Shown: one piece after another, positions 18,545 through 28,327 of the stretch
Layout of the letters: each line of letters opens with the position of its first letter
Position numbering within the stretch: the first letter of the stretch is position 1
From: CAYFZO01 sp965223735
GTDB taxonomy: Bacteria > Pseudomonadota > Gammaproteobacteria > Poriferisulfidales > Oxydemutatoraceae
NCBI GenBank assembly: GCA_965223735.1
Contig: OZ245010.1
Location: 620,001-684,000, forward strand
Length of the DNA stretch: 64,000 bases
Direction of reading: 5' to 3'
Translations under genes and position numbers: made by a program
The notes under the pieces: model-generated
What the model saw: the letters and a program-made list of their open reading frames with translations, nothing else
Database searches by the model: none
What the model was told of the DNA's origin: nothing

Positions 18545-18665
18545 GATCTCGTCTCGCCGAAGCGGCGACCCGGGCAGATCAAGCCCCCGCAAATACTTAA
18601 TCTGTCATTATACATGATCGGGGACCGCTGCCGCCGGATCAGGACGCGCCCGATGAACGCGCAGC

Positions 18666-19625
18666 TCATTCGACGAACAGGCTGCTGACGGAAGATTCCT
18701 CGTGAATACTGTGAATCGACTTGGCCAGTATTTCGGCAATGCTGACCTGGCGGATACGTTCACACTTCGCCGCCTCCGGCAACAACGGGATCGTATCCGT
18801 CACGACGAGTTCGTCGAGCACGGACGCGGCAATGTTGTCAACCGCACGGCCCGACAGCACCGGATGCGTCGCATAACCGACAACCTGCTTTGCCCCCTGC
18901 GCCTTCAGGGCGTCGGCGGCACGGCATAAGGTCCCCGCGGTATCCACCAGATCGTCGATGATGATGCAGGACTTGCCCGCAACGTCGCCGATGATGTTCA
19001 TCACTTTTGCCTCATTCGGACGCGGACGCCGCTTGTCTATGATCGCGAGATCCGCGTCGTCGAGACGCTTCGCGATCGCGCGCGCCCGCACCACTCCCCC
19101 GACGTCCGGCGACACCACGATTCGATCGGCGCCGACCCGCGCGACAATGTCCTCGATCAGCACCGAGGAGGCGTACACGTTATCCACTGGCATATTGAAA
19201 AAGCCCTGCATCTGTTCGGCATGAAGGTCAACAGTGAGTACACGGCTGGTCGAGACGCGGTCTATCATGTCGGCGACCACCTTCGCCGAGATCGGCACGC
19301 GCATCGAATGCACTCTGCGATCCTGGCGGCAGTATCCGAAATAAGGGATCACCGCCGTGATCCTGCCCGCAGACGCACGGTGCAGCGCGTCAACCATGAT
19401 CAACAATTCCATCAGGTGATCGTTGGCCGGTGTGCAAGTCGGCTGGACCACAAACACGTCACCGCCCCTGACGTTTTCCCCTATTTCAACGCGGATTTCG
19501 CCGTCGCTGAAACGATCGACGACGGCTTCGCCCAGTTTCATGCTCAGGCAGGCGGCGATTCTTTCCGCAAGCGAGGGGTTTGCATTACCGGAAAAAAGTA
19601 TGATGCGCGTAAAGCCGTTGTTCAT
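18666..19625 (-). CDS. prs: Ribose-phosphate pyrophosphokinase
   Basis: This 319-residue PRPP synthetase makes the activated ribose for purine, pyrimidine, histidine and NAD synthesis. The ATP/ribose-phosphate features are VVDRFSDGEIRVEI, the flexible loop region FGYCRQDRR, the PRPP-binding CIIIDDLVDTAGTL and the metal-binding DLHAEQMQGFF. Length and sequence are normal for class I enzymes. It lies between tRNA-Gln and rplY, as in many gammaproteobacteria. Confidence 0.97.
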   Translation of the reverse strand: MNNGFTRIILFSGNANPSLAERIAACLSMKLGEAVVDRFSDGEIRVEIGENVRGGDVFVVQPTCTPANDHLMELLIMVDALHRASAGRITAVIPYFGYCRQDRRVHSMRVPISAKVVADMIDRVSTSRVLTVDLHAEQMQGFFNMPVDNVYASSVLIEDIVARVGADRIVVSPDVGGVVRARAIAKRLDDADLAIIDKRRPRPNEAKVMNIIGDVAGKSCIIIDDLVDTAGTLCRAADALKAQGAKQVVGYATHPVLSGRAVDNIAASVLDELVVTDTIPLLPEAAKCERIRQVSIAEILAKSIHSIHEESSVSSLFVE

Positions 19626-19665
19626 TGCTCACTCCGGGCGTCAAACCCGGTTAACCGGAGGAAAA

Positions 19666-19740
19666 TGGCTGGGCCGGCAGGATTCGAACCTGCGAATGCC
19701 GGGATCAAAACCCGGTGCCTTACCGCTTGGCGACGGCCCA
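19666..19740 (-). tRNA. tRNA-Gln (anticodon TTG)
   Basis: This 75-nt minus-strand cloverleaf has acceptor TGGGCCG/CGGCCCA, anticodon stem CCGGG/CCCGG with loop TTTTGAT (anticodon TTG), T-arm GCAGGTTCGAATCCTGC, discriminator G and CCA. It sits between ispE and prs, a conserved gammaproteobacterial position. GatCAB downstream in the window could amidate a misacylated form of it. Confidence 0.96.
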
Positions 19741-19769
19741 ACTGTCAGTCAACCACGCACCCGCCGCCT

Positions 19770-20687
19770 TCACCTTAAAGCGAAAGCGCGGGTTGCGGGC
19801 GGGGCGGCATTGTCTCCGAGGCTTTGCAGCAACGGGGAGACGTCCGATCCACGCGCCGCAAACCCATCAATAACGCCGGGCCTGGCTGCGAGCGCCGCGA
19901 GCGCCTGCTCCCGGCTGTCGAATTCGGCAAACACGCCGCATCCCGTTCCGCTCAACTTTGCACCGCCCGAGCCGTCGCTCCGACTGTTATTCCGGCCCCC
20001 GCAATAACAGTCAAGCCAATCCATCGCCTTCGCAACCTGCGGAAAACGCTGCCTGACAAGCGGTTCAAAAACATTGCCCCCCCAACCCGGGCGATAGCCG
20101 TCTATTGTGATAGGGGCAACCGAACGTGTCAATTCAGGCGCGGCAAACAATTCAGCCGTCGCAACTTTGACGCGCGGCAACAACACCAGATACCACCCGG
20201 CAGACAACACCACCGGCGTCAGGCGCTCGCCGGCACCCTCCGCCCACGCGCTGCGGCCGTGCACAAACACCGGCACATCCGCTCCCAACGAGAAACCCAG
20301 TTCGCTCAGGCGCTCGGTGCTGAACCCGCAATCCCACAGGACGTTCAGCGCGTGCAGCGTCGTCGCCGCATCCGAACTGCCGCCGCCGAGACCCGACCCC
20401 GGCGGGATGCGCTTGCGCAGACACACGTCCGCACCCGCCACGACGCCGCCGGCTTCCTTAAGCAGCAGGGCGGCGCGCGTCACCAGATTGGAGGCCTCGT
20501 CAACGTCGGTACCGCCGCAGTCAACGCGAATCCGCCCGTCGTCGCGCGTCGAAAAATCCAACTCGTCTCCGTAATCAAGCAGCCTGAACACGGTTTGCAG
20601 GTCATGGTACCCGTCGGCGCGCCGTCTGTTCACGTGCAGAAACAGGTTCAATTTTACCGGCGCCGGCAAATTGTTCAGTTCACGCAT
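19770..20687 (-). CDS. ispE: 4-diphosphocytidyl-2-C-methyl-D-erythritol kinase
   Basis: This 305-residue GHMP kinase phosphorylates CDP-ME in the non-mevalonate isoprenoid pathway. It has the N-terminal PAPVKLNLFLHVNRRRADGYH with substrate-binding Lys/His, the ATP-binding glycine loop IPPGSGLGGGSSDAATTL, and a C-terminal LSGTGCGVFAEFDS. I chose ATG 20687; a longer TTG start at 20708 would overlap lolB. Between the last two motifs is a slightly unusual insertion (DCYCGGRNNSRSDGSGG). It lies directly after lolB, the standard order. Confidence 0.95.
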   Translation of the reverse strand: MRELNNLPAPVKLNLFLHVNRRRADGYHDLQTVFRLLDYGDELDFSTRDDGRIRVDCGGTDVDEASNLVTRAALLLKEAGGVVAGADVCLRKRIPPGSGLGGGSSDAATTLHALNVLWDCGFSTERLSELGFSLGADVPVFVHGRSAWAEGAGERLTPVVLSAGWYLVLLPRVKVATAELFAAPELTRSVAPITIDGYRPGWGGNVFEPLVRQRFPQVAKAMDWLDCYCGGRNNSRSDGSGGAKLSGTGCGVFAEFDSREQALAALAARPGVIDGFAARGSDVSPLLQSLGDNAAPPATRAFALR

Positions 20688-20691
20688 TCGC

Positions 20692-21360
20692 TTAAATCTC
20701 CCGCTCAACGTTGCCGCTGAACTTGATTAACTTCCAGCGATTTGCGGCGACGGTGATCTTCAAATCATCGCGGGTCAACACCAACAGCGACGGCAGTTCA
20801 ATCGTGCGCAAAGACAGGGACGGGGTTGTTTGATAACTGAGATAACGCACCCCCCAGCCGTCCTGCTCCAGCGCCTCGATGCGCCCGTTCTGATCAATGC
20901 GCATGGATTTGATCTTCGAACCGGGGTCGGGGACACCCACCACCCAGTAACGCAGGCCAAAAACCGGCACCTCCGCACCCAGCAACTCGGCGGCGAGCTC
21001 TTCAAACGTTTCGGCGCGATAGACCCGTCCTTTGCTGTCGCGCGCATGGGCGCCGTCCGAACGACCGCTCAAACGCACCAGTTCACGCCCACCCGGCCCC
21101 AACAGCTTCATCCGGTCGCTGTTCTGGTCGTGCAGCCAGTTCAAGCCGGCACGCCATAATCTGTCGCCGCGGCGAATACTGACCTTGCCCTCGAGCCGCC
21201 ACGAAGAAACTGCCTCCACCCGCGCGCGGTGCAAAGCCCATAACCGCTCATCGCCTTCAGCCGCCGCGGGCGCGTCGTGCAATGACTTGGCACAGCCGCC
21301 CGCGCCGACAGCCAAGCTCACGGCCAGCACCGACACGGCGGCGCGTTGAAACCCTGTCAT
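20692..21360 (-). CDS. lolB: Outer-membrane lipoprotein receptor LolB
   Basis: This 222-residue lipoprotein accepts lipoproteins from LolA and inserts them in the outer membrane. The signal peptide (FQRAAVSVLAVSLAVGAGGC) ends in a lipobox, so the mature protein starts at Cys. The body has the LolB beta strands SSWRLEGKVSIRRGDRLWRAGLNW and ends with LLVLTRDDLKITVAANRWKL. I preferred ATG 21360 over a TTG at 21390. It lies between a TPR lipoprotein gene and ispE, the usual operon. Confidence 0.9.
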   Translation of the reverse strand: MTGFQRAAVSVLAVSLAVGAGGCAKSLHDAPAAAEGDERLWALHRARVEAVSSWRLEGKVSIRRGDRLWRAGLNWLHDQNSDRMKLLGPGGRELVRLSGRSDGAHARDSKGRVYRAETFEELAAELLGAEVPVFGLRYWVVGVPDPGSKIKSMRIDQNGRIEALEQDGWGVRYLSYQTTPSLSLRTIELPSLLVLTRDDLKITVAANRWKLIKFSGNVEREI

Positions 21361-21386
21361 GCAAAACGGCGTGCGTCTGAAACTTT

Positions 21387-23132
21387 TCAACGCGCGCAGC
21401 CTTCGCGCAAACGCTGAAGATACTTATCCTTCGGAAACTCGGCCAGCGCCTCTTCGAGCACTGTCGAAGCCTCCTCAACCCTTTTTCTGGAACACAGAAT
21501 TTCAACGAGATGACCGAATACTTCCGGATGGCGTAACAGCGCGATCGCCTGCCGGATGAAGGCCTCCGCGACCTCAACGTTGTTCAGGCGAAATTCAACC
21601 CAGCCCATGCTGTCGAGGATGGCGGGGTTGTCGGGCTGTAACTTGTAAGCACGCAGGATATACGCCTTGGCTTCATCGAGGCGGATATTGTGATTGGCAA
21701 AGGTGTACCCCAGCGAGTTCAGCGCGTCGGCATTTTCCGGCTCCATCTGCAAAATGCGTCCCAAATCGGCTTCGACGCGGCCCAGCAAGCCAAGTTCAGC
21801 CGCGGCGAGACCACGCGCATACAGCAGACTGCTGAGATCGCCGTGCTCCTTCATCGCTTGCGTATATATTTCAATCGCCCTGTAATGGAAACCGGCTCCC
21901 TTCAAAAATTCCCCCTGCACCAGATAAAACTCAACTTTTTCCTGCTCGTCGTCCACCAGCATGCGCGTCGCCTCCAACTGCCAGATCGCCTTTTCCAGAT
22001 CCCCGAGTTTGCGATAGACCTCGGCAATCGAGATCTGTGCTTTCTTGAAAAAAGCCCCCTGCGGAACCGAGCGGTAAGTCGTCAGCGCCACCTCCATCTC
22101 CCCGCGCTCTTCGGCGACACGCCCTGCGTAATAGACCGCCTCAGCCCGGCGCCCGGGAAAATTGCCGAGCCGGTCGAAAAAGGCCGAGGCGGCCTCAAAG
22201 TCTTCCTGCTGCATGGATAAAATGCCGAGCGCCTGAACCACGTCGGCGTTATAAGGATGACGCTGATAAACGAGTTGAAACTCCCTGAGCGCTTCCCGTT
22301 GCCTGCCGTTCTCGAGCAGGAGTTTCGCGTAATTGGCCCTGGCGTCAACGTCGTCGGGCGCGGCGGCGACTCCCGCCGCCGCCGTGGCCAGCCCTTCATT
22401 GACCCGCCCGTTCAGGATTATCGCCCAGCCCTGCAGTAAATACGCGGTGGCAAATCCGGGGTCAAGCTCCACCGCCTTGCGGGCGAACTCGGCCACCGCG
22501 TCGTAATCGCCGGTATCCAGCAAAAACACAGCGTACACGTATTGCGCTTTTGCGTTGTCGCTGAACCGCTCGGCCATCTCCTTCATGCGCTGATGCGCCT
22601 CGACCGGCATTTCGGACAACAGGGTCGCACCGAGTGCGGTAAAGATTCGGTTCTCGTTGATACCCTCCTTTCCGATCAGATCTTCCAAGGCCTGCATCGC
22701 GTTCTCAAACCGGCGATCGAGGGCGTAAGTGACGATCAGCAGCTGCTTGAGTTCCAGGTTGTCCGGATCGGCCTTGCGCCATTTCTCCCCGAGGCGGATG
22801 GCGCTTGCATAGTCTTTGTCGTGCAATGCCAACTTGACCGCGCTCTTCAGCACTCCCAGATCGTCCGTTTGGCGGGCCGCGCTGAGGTAATGCTTCAACG
22901 CAGCGGGCAGGTCGGCGCGGCGAACCGCGAGTTCACCAGCCAGCAGGTTGTAGATCAGATCGGCGCGTCGGCTCGTTTCCGCGCTCCCGGAAACCACCGC
23001 CCCCTCGCGCAAAAAAGACGGATGCGAAGAAGAAGAGACACAGGCCCACAAGACGGCAAGCGGAAATAATACGACGAAACCGTAAGACCCGGTTATCGAA
23101 AAAAATTCTTTCGGGTAAACAGCCGTCCTCAT
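21387..23132 (-). CDS. Tetratricopeptide-repeat lipoprotein
   Basis: This protein of 581 residues starts MRTAVYPKEFF and carries a hydrophobic signal with a lipobox-like LWAC (FVVLFPLAVLWAC). It consists mostly of TPR helices, for example GDYDAVAEFARKAVELDPGFATAYLLQGWAI, NADALNSLGYTFANHN and NPAILDSMGWVEFRLNNVEVAEAFIRQAI. It probably acts as an envelope scaffold; its place before lolB is conserved in many gammaproteobacteria. ATG 23132 gives a sensible signal peptide; a longer open frame upstream overlaps the hemA leader. It is divergent from hemA with about 126 bp between the starts. Confidence 0.88.
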   Translation of the reverse strand: MRTAVYPKEFFSITGSYGFVVLFPLAVLWACVSSSSHPSFLREGAVVSGSAETSRRADLIYNLLAGELAVRRADLPAALKHYLSAARQTDDLGVLKSAVKLALHDKDYASAIRLGEKWRKADPDNLELKQLLIVTYALDRRFENAMQALEDLIGKEGINENRIFTALGATLLSEMPVEAHQRMKEMAERFSDNAKAQYVYAVFLLDTGDYDAVAEFARKAVELDPGFATAYLLQGWAIILNGRVNEGLATAAAGVAAAPDDVDARANYAKLLLENGRQREALREFQLVYQRHPYNADVVQALGILSMQQEDFEAASAFFDRLGNFPGRRAEAVYYAGRVAEERGEMEVALTTYRSVPQGAFFKKAQISIAEVYRKLGDLEKAIWQLEATRMLVDDEQEKVEFYLVQGEFLKGAGFHYRAIEIYTQAMKEHGDLSSLLYARGLAAAELGLLGRVEADLGRILQMEPENADALNSLGYTFANHNIRLDEAKAYILRAYKLQPDNPAILDSMGWVEFRLNNVEVAEAFIRQAIALLRHPEVFGHLVEILCSRKRVEEASTVLEEALAEFPKDKYLQRLREGCAR

Positions 23133-23258
23133 TGCATCGTTCTGGTAAACTATTGTGCGTAAACTTTGAAGTCCTGAAAGTACACCCGCTGCGCGCCTGA
23201 ATATGTGCAATTTTATCACGCCTCTCAAGTCAGCAGCGGAACCTGTACCCGCTCCGCC

Positions 23259-24542
23259 ATGGCATTGATCGTCTTCGGACTCAACCACAACAGCGCGCCG
23301 CTGGAAGTGCTGGAAAAAACCATAATCTCGGAAAAACGCCTGACTGGCGCGCTGGCCGACCTCAACGCGACGGTCGTCGCCGACGAGACCGTCATCCTGT
23401 CAACCTGTAACCGCTGCGAAATTTACGCCGTCCTGGGAGCGGGCGAAAATGAAGGCGCGGTCGCCGATTGGCTGTGCTCATATTGCGGCATCGCTAAAAA
23501 AGAAATCGACGGATATTGCTTTACCCGCCGTGATAAAGAGGCTGTCCGCCACCTGATGAGGGTCGCGAGCAGCATCGACTCGATGATCGTCGGCGAGCCG
23601 CAAATTCTCGGGCAGGTGAAATCCGCCTATCGCGCCGCACTCGATGCAAAATACTCGGGAAGCACTCTTTCGCGCCTGTTTGAAAACTCCATCTCGATCG
23701 CAAAAAAAGTGCGCAGCGAAACCGAACTCGGGAAACATCCGGTATCGTACGTCTCGACCGCGGTGAGAGCCTGTCGCCACCTGTTCGAGAACCTGTCGGC
23801 CCAACGCGTTCTGCTGCTCGGCACTGGCGAGATGATCGAACTCGCCGCGCACCATTTCAGAAACCGGAACGTCGCCGCGATCGCCATCGCCGGACGCTCA
23901 ACCGGCAAGGTGCACGCGCTCGCCGCCGAGTTCGGCGCGGAACCTCTCGACCTCGACGCGGTAGGAGACGTTCTGCACACACGCGACATCGTCGTCAGTT
24001 GCACCGCCAGCGCGGCACCGATTCTTTACAAGGACACGGTTGCCGCGGCCTTCACAAAGCGCAAGCACAAACCGATGTGCATCATCGACATGGCGTTGCC
24101 GCGCGACATAGACGCCGCGGTTGAGGAATTGCCCGACGTCTATCTCTACACACTCGAGCACCTTGCAAGAGTTGTTGACGACAATAAAGAGGCGCGCCTC
24201 GCGGCGGCGGCACAGGCGGAGATCATCATACGAGGCAAAGCCGACGAGCACGTCAACCGGATGAACTCGTGCAAAGCCGCGGATGCCATCACGCAATTGC
24301 TCGCCGAAGCCGACGGTGTTCGTGCCGAAGCGCTCGAAAAATCGCTGCAAATGCTGCACAACGGTAAATCACCCGAAGCGGCGCTCGCCCATCTCGCGTC
24401 GTCGCTGACCGACAAACTGATGCACCCCACGCTCGAGACGCTGAAGCAGGCAACCGAACAGGGGCAGTTTGAACTGCTCGACACGGTCAGGCGCCGGCTT
24501 GACAAAAAACGCCCGCGCGCAAATGAACGCTTCAATCCTTGA
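23259..24542 (+). CDS. hemA: Glutamyl-tRNA reductase
   Basis: This 427-residue enzyme reduces glutamyl-tRNA to glutamate-1-semialdehyde, the first step of C5 heme synthesis. The catalytic Cys is in ILSTCNRCEIYAV, followed by SSIDSMIVGEPQILGQVKSAY. The NADPH domain has LLLGTGEMIELAAHHF and the C-terminal dimerisation helix ends the protein. ATG 23259 gives MALIVFGLNHNSAPLEVL, the family start. The 3' end overlaps prfA by 20 nt, as in E. coli-like hemA-prfA-prmC operons. Confidence 0.97.
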   Translation: MALIVFGLNHNSAPLEVLEKTIISEKRLTGALADLNATVVADETVILSTCNRCEIYAVLGAGENEGAVADWLCSYCGIAKKEIDGYCFTRRDKEAVRHLMRVASSIDSMIVGEPQILGQVKSAYRAALDAKYSGSTLSRLFENSISIAKKVRSETELGKHPVSYVSTAVRACRHLFENLSAQRVLLLGTGEMIELAAHHFRNRNVAAIAIAGRSTGKVHALAAEFGAEPLDLDAVGDVLHTRDIVVSCTASAAPILYKDTVAAAFTKRKHKPMCIIDMALPRDIDAAVEELPDVYLYTLEHLARVVDDNKEARLAAAAQAEIIIRGKADEHVNRMNSCKAADAITQLLAEADGVRAEALEKSLQMLHNGKSPEAALAHLASSLTDKLMHPTLETLKQATEQGQFELLDTVRRRLDKKRPRANERFNP

Positions 24543-25605
24543 AAAACTTGCCGCAATGACCGCACGGCACGCCGAAGTCACCGCGTTGCTGAGCAACCCC
24601 GAAGTCATCAACGACCAGGAAAAATACCGCGAACTGAGCCGCGAACACGCACGGCTCAAGGAAGTCGTTGTGCATTACCGGGAATACGACACCTGCCAAA
24701 AGCATCTTGCGGCGGTCTCGGACATGCTGAAAGACGAAGACGCGGCGGTAAAATCCCTGGCACAGAATGAAAGCGAAACCCTCAAGGAGAGGCTCGCGGC
24801 GATCGAGCTCGAGATCCACCGGTGCCTGTTGCCGCAGGACCCGTACGACCGCAACAATATATTCCTGGAAATCCGGGCCGGCACCGGCGGCGACGAAGCC
24901 GCGATCTTCGCCGGCGACCTGTTACGGATGTACAGCCGTTACGCCGAAAATAAGAACTGGCGCCTGGAGATCATCAACTCGAGCGAAGGCGAATACGGCG
25001 GTTTCAGGGAAGTGATTTCGCGCATCATCGGTGAGGGCGCTTATTCCCGCCTGAAATTCGAGTCGGGCGTACACCGCGTGCAGCGCATTCCCGGAACTGA
25101 ATCGCAGGGAAGAATTCACACTTCAGCCGCCACCGTCGCGGTACTGCCGGAAGCGGAAGAGGTCGATCACATTGAAGTGGATCCCGCCGACCTCCGCACC
25201 GACAGATTTCGCGCTTCCGGTGCCGGCGGCCAGCACGTGAACAAAACCGACTCGGCAATCCGCATCACGTATCTGCCCTCAGGGTTGGTTGCCGAGTGCC
25301 AGGAAGAACGTTCGCAGCACCGCAACAGGACGCGCGCGATGGCGCTGCTGAAAGCCAAGCTGCTCGACCTCGAACGGCGCAGGCAAAACGAAACACAGGC
25401 GCAAACGCGCAAAGACATGGTCGGCTCCGGCGACCGCTCGCAACGCATACGCACCTACAACTTTCCACAGAACAGAATTACCGATCACCGGATCAACCTG
25501 ACGCTGCACCAGCTATCCGAGATCATCGCCGGCGCGCTCGATCCGCTGATCGACCAGTTGACCCACGAACACCATGCGGCGGAGCTGGCGCAGTTCGATG
25601 ACTGA
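24523..25605 (+). CDS. prfA: Peptide chain release factor 1
   Basis: This 360-residue RF1 recognises UAA and UAG. Its GGQ hydrolysis motif is visible in RASGAGGQHVNKTDSAIR. It also has the PxT-type recognition region near PGTESQGRIHTSAATVAVLPE and the C-terminal segment GSGDRSQRIRTYNFPQNRITDHR. ATG 24523 (MNASILEKLAAM) lies within the hemA 3' end. The stop overlaps the prmC start as ATGACTGA, implying coupled translation with the methylase that modifies its GGQ glutamine. Confidence 0.97.
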   Translation: MNASILEKLAAMTARHAEVTALLSNPEVINDQEKYRELSREHARLKEVVVHYREYDTCQKHLAAVSDMLKDEDAAVKSLAQNESETLKERLAAIELEIHRCLLPQDPYDRNNIFLEIRAGTGGDEAAIFAGDLLRMYSRYAENKNWRLEIINSSEGEYGGFREVISRIIGEGAYSRLKFESGVHRVQRIPGTESQGRIHTSAATVAVLPEAEEVDHIEVDPADLRTDRFRASGAGGQHVNKTDSAIRITYLPSGLVAECQEERSQHRNRTRAMALLKAKLLDLERRRQNETQAQTRKDMVGSGDRSQRIRTYNFPQNRITDHRINLTLHQLSEIIAGALDPLIDQLTHEHHAAELAQFDD

Positions 25606-26467
25606 CGTCCCGCTGTCCGCCGCCGCCACGATCGGCGAAGCGCGCGCCGCCCTGCACCGCCGCCTCGGCGACGGCCTTGAGACCGATCATCTGCTGTGCC
25701 GCGTACTGAACTGCGAACGCCCGCACCTGTATGCACACCCGGAGGCGACGTTTGAGCCTTCATTCAGGCGCTGTCTCGAAACCCTGCTGCTGAAACGGCT
25801 CGGCGGCACCCCGCTGGCCTACCTGACCGGCGTACGCGAATTCTTCTCCCTGCCATTTGAAGTGGCACCCGAGACGCTGATCCCGCGTCCGGAAACCGAA
25901 ACGCTGGTCGGGGTTGCACTCGCGGCCGCGCCCACTCACGCCCGCATTCTCGACCTCGGCACCGGTTGCGGCGCCATCGCCATAGCGATCGCGCACACAC
26001 GGCCCGACACAACGGTCTGGGCCTGCGACAACAGCCGCGGTGCGCTCGCGATCGCACAGCGCAATGCAAAACGCCACAGCGTGCGCAACGTCTCATTCTT
26101 TGAAAGCGATTGGTTCGATCAACTGCCCGCCGCCCGTTTCGACGTGATCGTCGGCAACCCGCCGTACGTCGCCGCCGACGATCCCGATCTTGATTCCACA
26201 GTGGCCGCGCACGAACCGAACGCCGCTGTCTTCGCGGCAGACAATGGCCTCGCGTGCCTGAACCGGGTGATCGCGGACACCCCGGCACGGCTCGGCGACC
26301 GGGGTGTGATGGCGATAGAACACGGCTATACTCAGGCCGAAACCGTGGCGCGCCTGATGGAGACGGCGGGTTTCGGCGACGTGCACTGCACGCCCGACCT
26401 CAACGGCCACCCGCGGGTCACCGCCGGCGTCAAGAAACAGGACAGCCATGAAAAAATCAATTGTTGA
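25598..26467 (+). CDS. prmC: Release factor glutamine methyltransferase
   Basis: This 289-residue class I methyltransferase modifies the glutamine of the RF1/RF2 GGQ motif. The N-terminal RF-binding region includes YLTGVREFFSLPFEVAPETLIPRPETETL. The SAM motif I is ILDLGTGCGAIAIAIA and the catalytic NPPY is in VIVGNPPYVAADDPDL. The start overlaps the prfA stop, and the 3' end overlaps the next small gene by 20 nt. Confidence 0.96.
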   Translation: MTDVPLSAAATIGEARAALHRRLGDGLETDHLLCRVLNCERPHLYAHPEATFEPSFRRCLETLLLKRLGGTPLAYLTGVREFFSLPFEVAPETLIPRPETETLVGVALAAAPTHARILDLGTGCGAIAIAIAHTRPDTTVWACDNSRGALAIAQRNAKRHSVRNVSFFESDWFDQLPAARFDVIVGNPPYVAADDPDLDSTVAAHEPNAAVFAADNGLACLNRVIADTPARLGDRGVMAIEHGYTQAETVARLMETAGFGDVHCTPDLNGHPRVTAGVKKQDSHEKINC

Positions 26468-26855
26468 AATCTATGCGATGGCCGTGTGCTTTATCTGCGC
26501 GGCCATCTCAGCCATTTCCATCACAATCGGCATCCACAATGTCGTCCAGATAGCCGATCCGGAATTCACCATGTCGGCGTACGAGTACAGTATGCACCGG
26601 GACAACGAAAGTTTTCTCGAACTTAAACTCATGGACATCCCGAAGGAATACAACAACCCTTACCGGGACATGTCGCAGCAGGAACTGACTGCCGCAAGGG
26701 AACGCAGTCTCCGGGCAGCGCTCGAAAGGGAGCGCCGCAACGGGCAGCAAAGCCTGCTCCGCTGCCTGATCGTCGTCGCCGTACTGTCGCTGATGTTCTG
26801 GCTGCACTGGATACTCGCAAAAAGAACGAGACGCAACGCGGCGGCAACCGCCTGA
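26448..26855 (+). CDS. Small two-helix membrane protein of unknown function
   Basis: This 135-residue protein has a transmembrane helix at about 9-32 (MAVCFICAAISAISITIGIHNVVQI) and a second at 103-121 (LLRCLIVVAVLSLMFWLHWIL), with an acidic soluble loop between them (MSAYEYSMHRDNESFLELKL) and a basic C-terminus. It overlaps the prmC end by 20 nt and converges with gatB. The family was not recognised. The hydrophobic pattern and operon overlap support a real gene. Confidence 0.65.
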   Translation: MKKSIVEIYAMAVCFICAAISAISITIGIHNVVQIADPEFTMSAYEYSMHRDNESFLELKLMDIPKEYNNPYRDMSQQELTAARERSLRAALERERRNGQQSLLRCLIVVAVLSLMFWLHWILAKRTRRNAAATA

Positions 26856-26890
26856 CCTCACCCGCCGGACGTTGATCCGGGACCCGGCAC

Positions 26891-28327
26891 TCACGCGCCG
26901 AGTTCGCGCTTCAGAATATGGTTGACCTCCGCGGGATTGGCCCTGCCCCCCGTTTCTTCCATTACCCGTCCGACAAAATAACCGAGTACTTTCTCCCGGC
27001 CCGCGCGGTATTGCCCGACCTGCTTCGGGTTGTCGGCGATGACGCGCCGCACGATTACTTTGAGTTCCGACACGTCACTGATCTGGCGCAGGCCGCGCGC
27101 GTTGATCACGGCGTCGGCGTCGCCGTCCCCCGCCCACATCGCATCGAACACCTCTTTCGCAATCTTGCCGGATATGGTGGCGTCCTCGATCCGGTCGAGC
27201 AGCCCGGCGAGCGCCGCCGGCGTCACCGGCGCATCCGACGCGGTGATACGGTCGCAGTTCAGCGCCGCCGCTAGCGCGCCGCCGACCCAGTTGGCGACCG
27301 TCTTCGCTACCGCTGAAGTTTGTGCCGCGCACGCCTCGAAATAATCGGCCGTTTCCATGTCGAGCGTCAGCCGCGCGGCGGCGTCCTCGCTCAGACCGCA
27401 CTCGGACACAAGCCGCGCTTTGCGCGCGTCGGGGAGTTCGGGCAAAGACGAGCGCACCCGGGCAATGAACGCCTCATCGAGCGCCAGCGGCGCCAGGTCT
27501 GGATCCGGAAAATAACGGTAGTCGTCGGCTTCCTCTTTGCCGCGCATCAGGCGTGTTTGATTGCTCTGCGCATCAAACAGGCGTGTCTCCTGCACCACCC
27601 TGCCGCCGGACTCGACCACTTCGGTCTGGCGCTCAATCTCATAATCAATCGCTTTCTCGACAAACCGGAAAGAATTGAGGTTCTTGATCTCGGTGCGGGT
27701 TCCGAGCTTTTCATCACCCGCCGGGCGCAGCGACACATTCGCGTCGCAGCGGAAGGAACCCTCCTGCATATTGCCGTCGCAGATATTGAGACAGCGCACA
27801 ATGCTGTGGATTTTTTTCATGTAGGCTCCCGCTTCGGCCGCGCTGTGCATCTCGGGCTCGGACACGATCTCGATCAGCGATGTTCCCGCGCGGTTCAAGT
27901 CAATCCCACTCATCTCGACAAACCCCTCGTGCACCGATTTACCCGCGTCTTCCTCAAGATGCGCGCGCGTGATGCCGATTGTTTTTTGAACGCCGTCGTC
28001 GAGCGTAATCTCCAGACTGCCGCCCGCCACGATCGGCAATTTGAACTGGCTGATCTGGTATCCCTTGGGCAGGTCGGGATAGAAATAGTTTTTGCGTTCA
28101 AACACCGACAGCGGATTGATCCGGGCGTTGACGGCAAGGCCGAAGGCAACCGCCATACGCACCGCCTCGGCGTTCAGCACCGGCAACACCCCCGGCAACC
28201 CCGCGTCCACCGCGCAAGCCTGGGTATTGGGTTCGGCGCCGTAACTTGTCGCGGCGCCCGAAAAGATCTTGCTTCGGGTCTTCAGCCGCGTATGGATCTC
28301 AAGCCCGATAACCGGCTGCCATTTCAT
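26891..28327 (-). CDS. gatB: Aspartyl/glutamyl-tRNA amidotransferase subunit B
   Basis: This 478-residue subunit activates Glu/Asp on misacylated tRNA for amidation. It opens MKWQPVIGLEIHTRLKTRSKIFSG, with the conserved LPGVLPVLNAEAVRMAVAFGLA, FERKNYFYPDLPKGYQISQF and a zinc/metal region NICDGNMQEGSFRCDANVSLRP. The C-terminal helical YqeY-like tail binds tRNA. Its ATG overlaps the gatA stop as TGATG. The organism therefore makes Gln-tRNA and/or Asn-tRNA indirectly. Confidence 0.97.
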   Translation of the reverse strand: MKWQPVIGLEIHTRLKTRSKIFSGAATSYGAEPNTQACAVDAGLPGVLPVLNAEAVRMAVAFGLAVNARINPLSVFERKNYFYPDLPKGYQISQFKLPIVAGGSLEITLDDGVQKTIGITRAHLEEDAGKSVHEGFVEMSGIDLNRAGTSLIEIVSEPEMHSAAEAGAYMKKIHSIVRCLNICDGNMQEGSFRCDANVSLRPAGDEKLGTRTEIKNLNSFRFVEKAIDYEIERQTEVVESGGRVVQETRLFDAQSNQTRLMRGKEEADDYRYFPDPDLAPLALDEAFIARVRSSLPELPDARKARLVSECGLSEDAAARLTLDMETADYFEACAAQTSAVAKTVANWVGGALAAALNCDRITASDAPVTPAALAGLLDRIEDATISGKIAKEVFDAMWAGDGDADAVINARGLRQISDVSELKVIVRRVIADNPKQVGQYRAGREKVLGYFVGRVMEETGGRANPAEVNHILKRELGA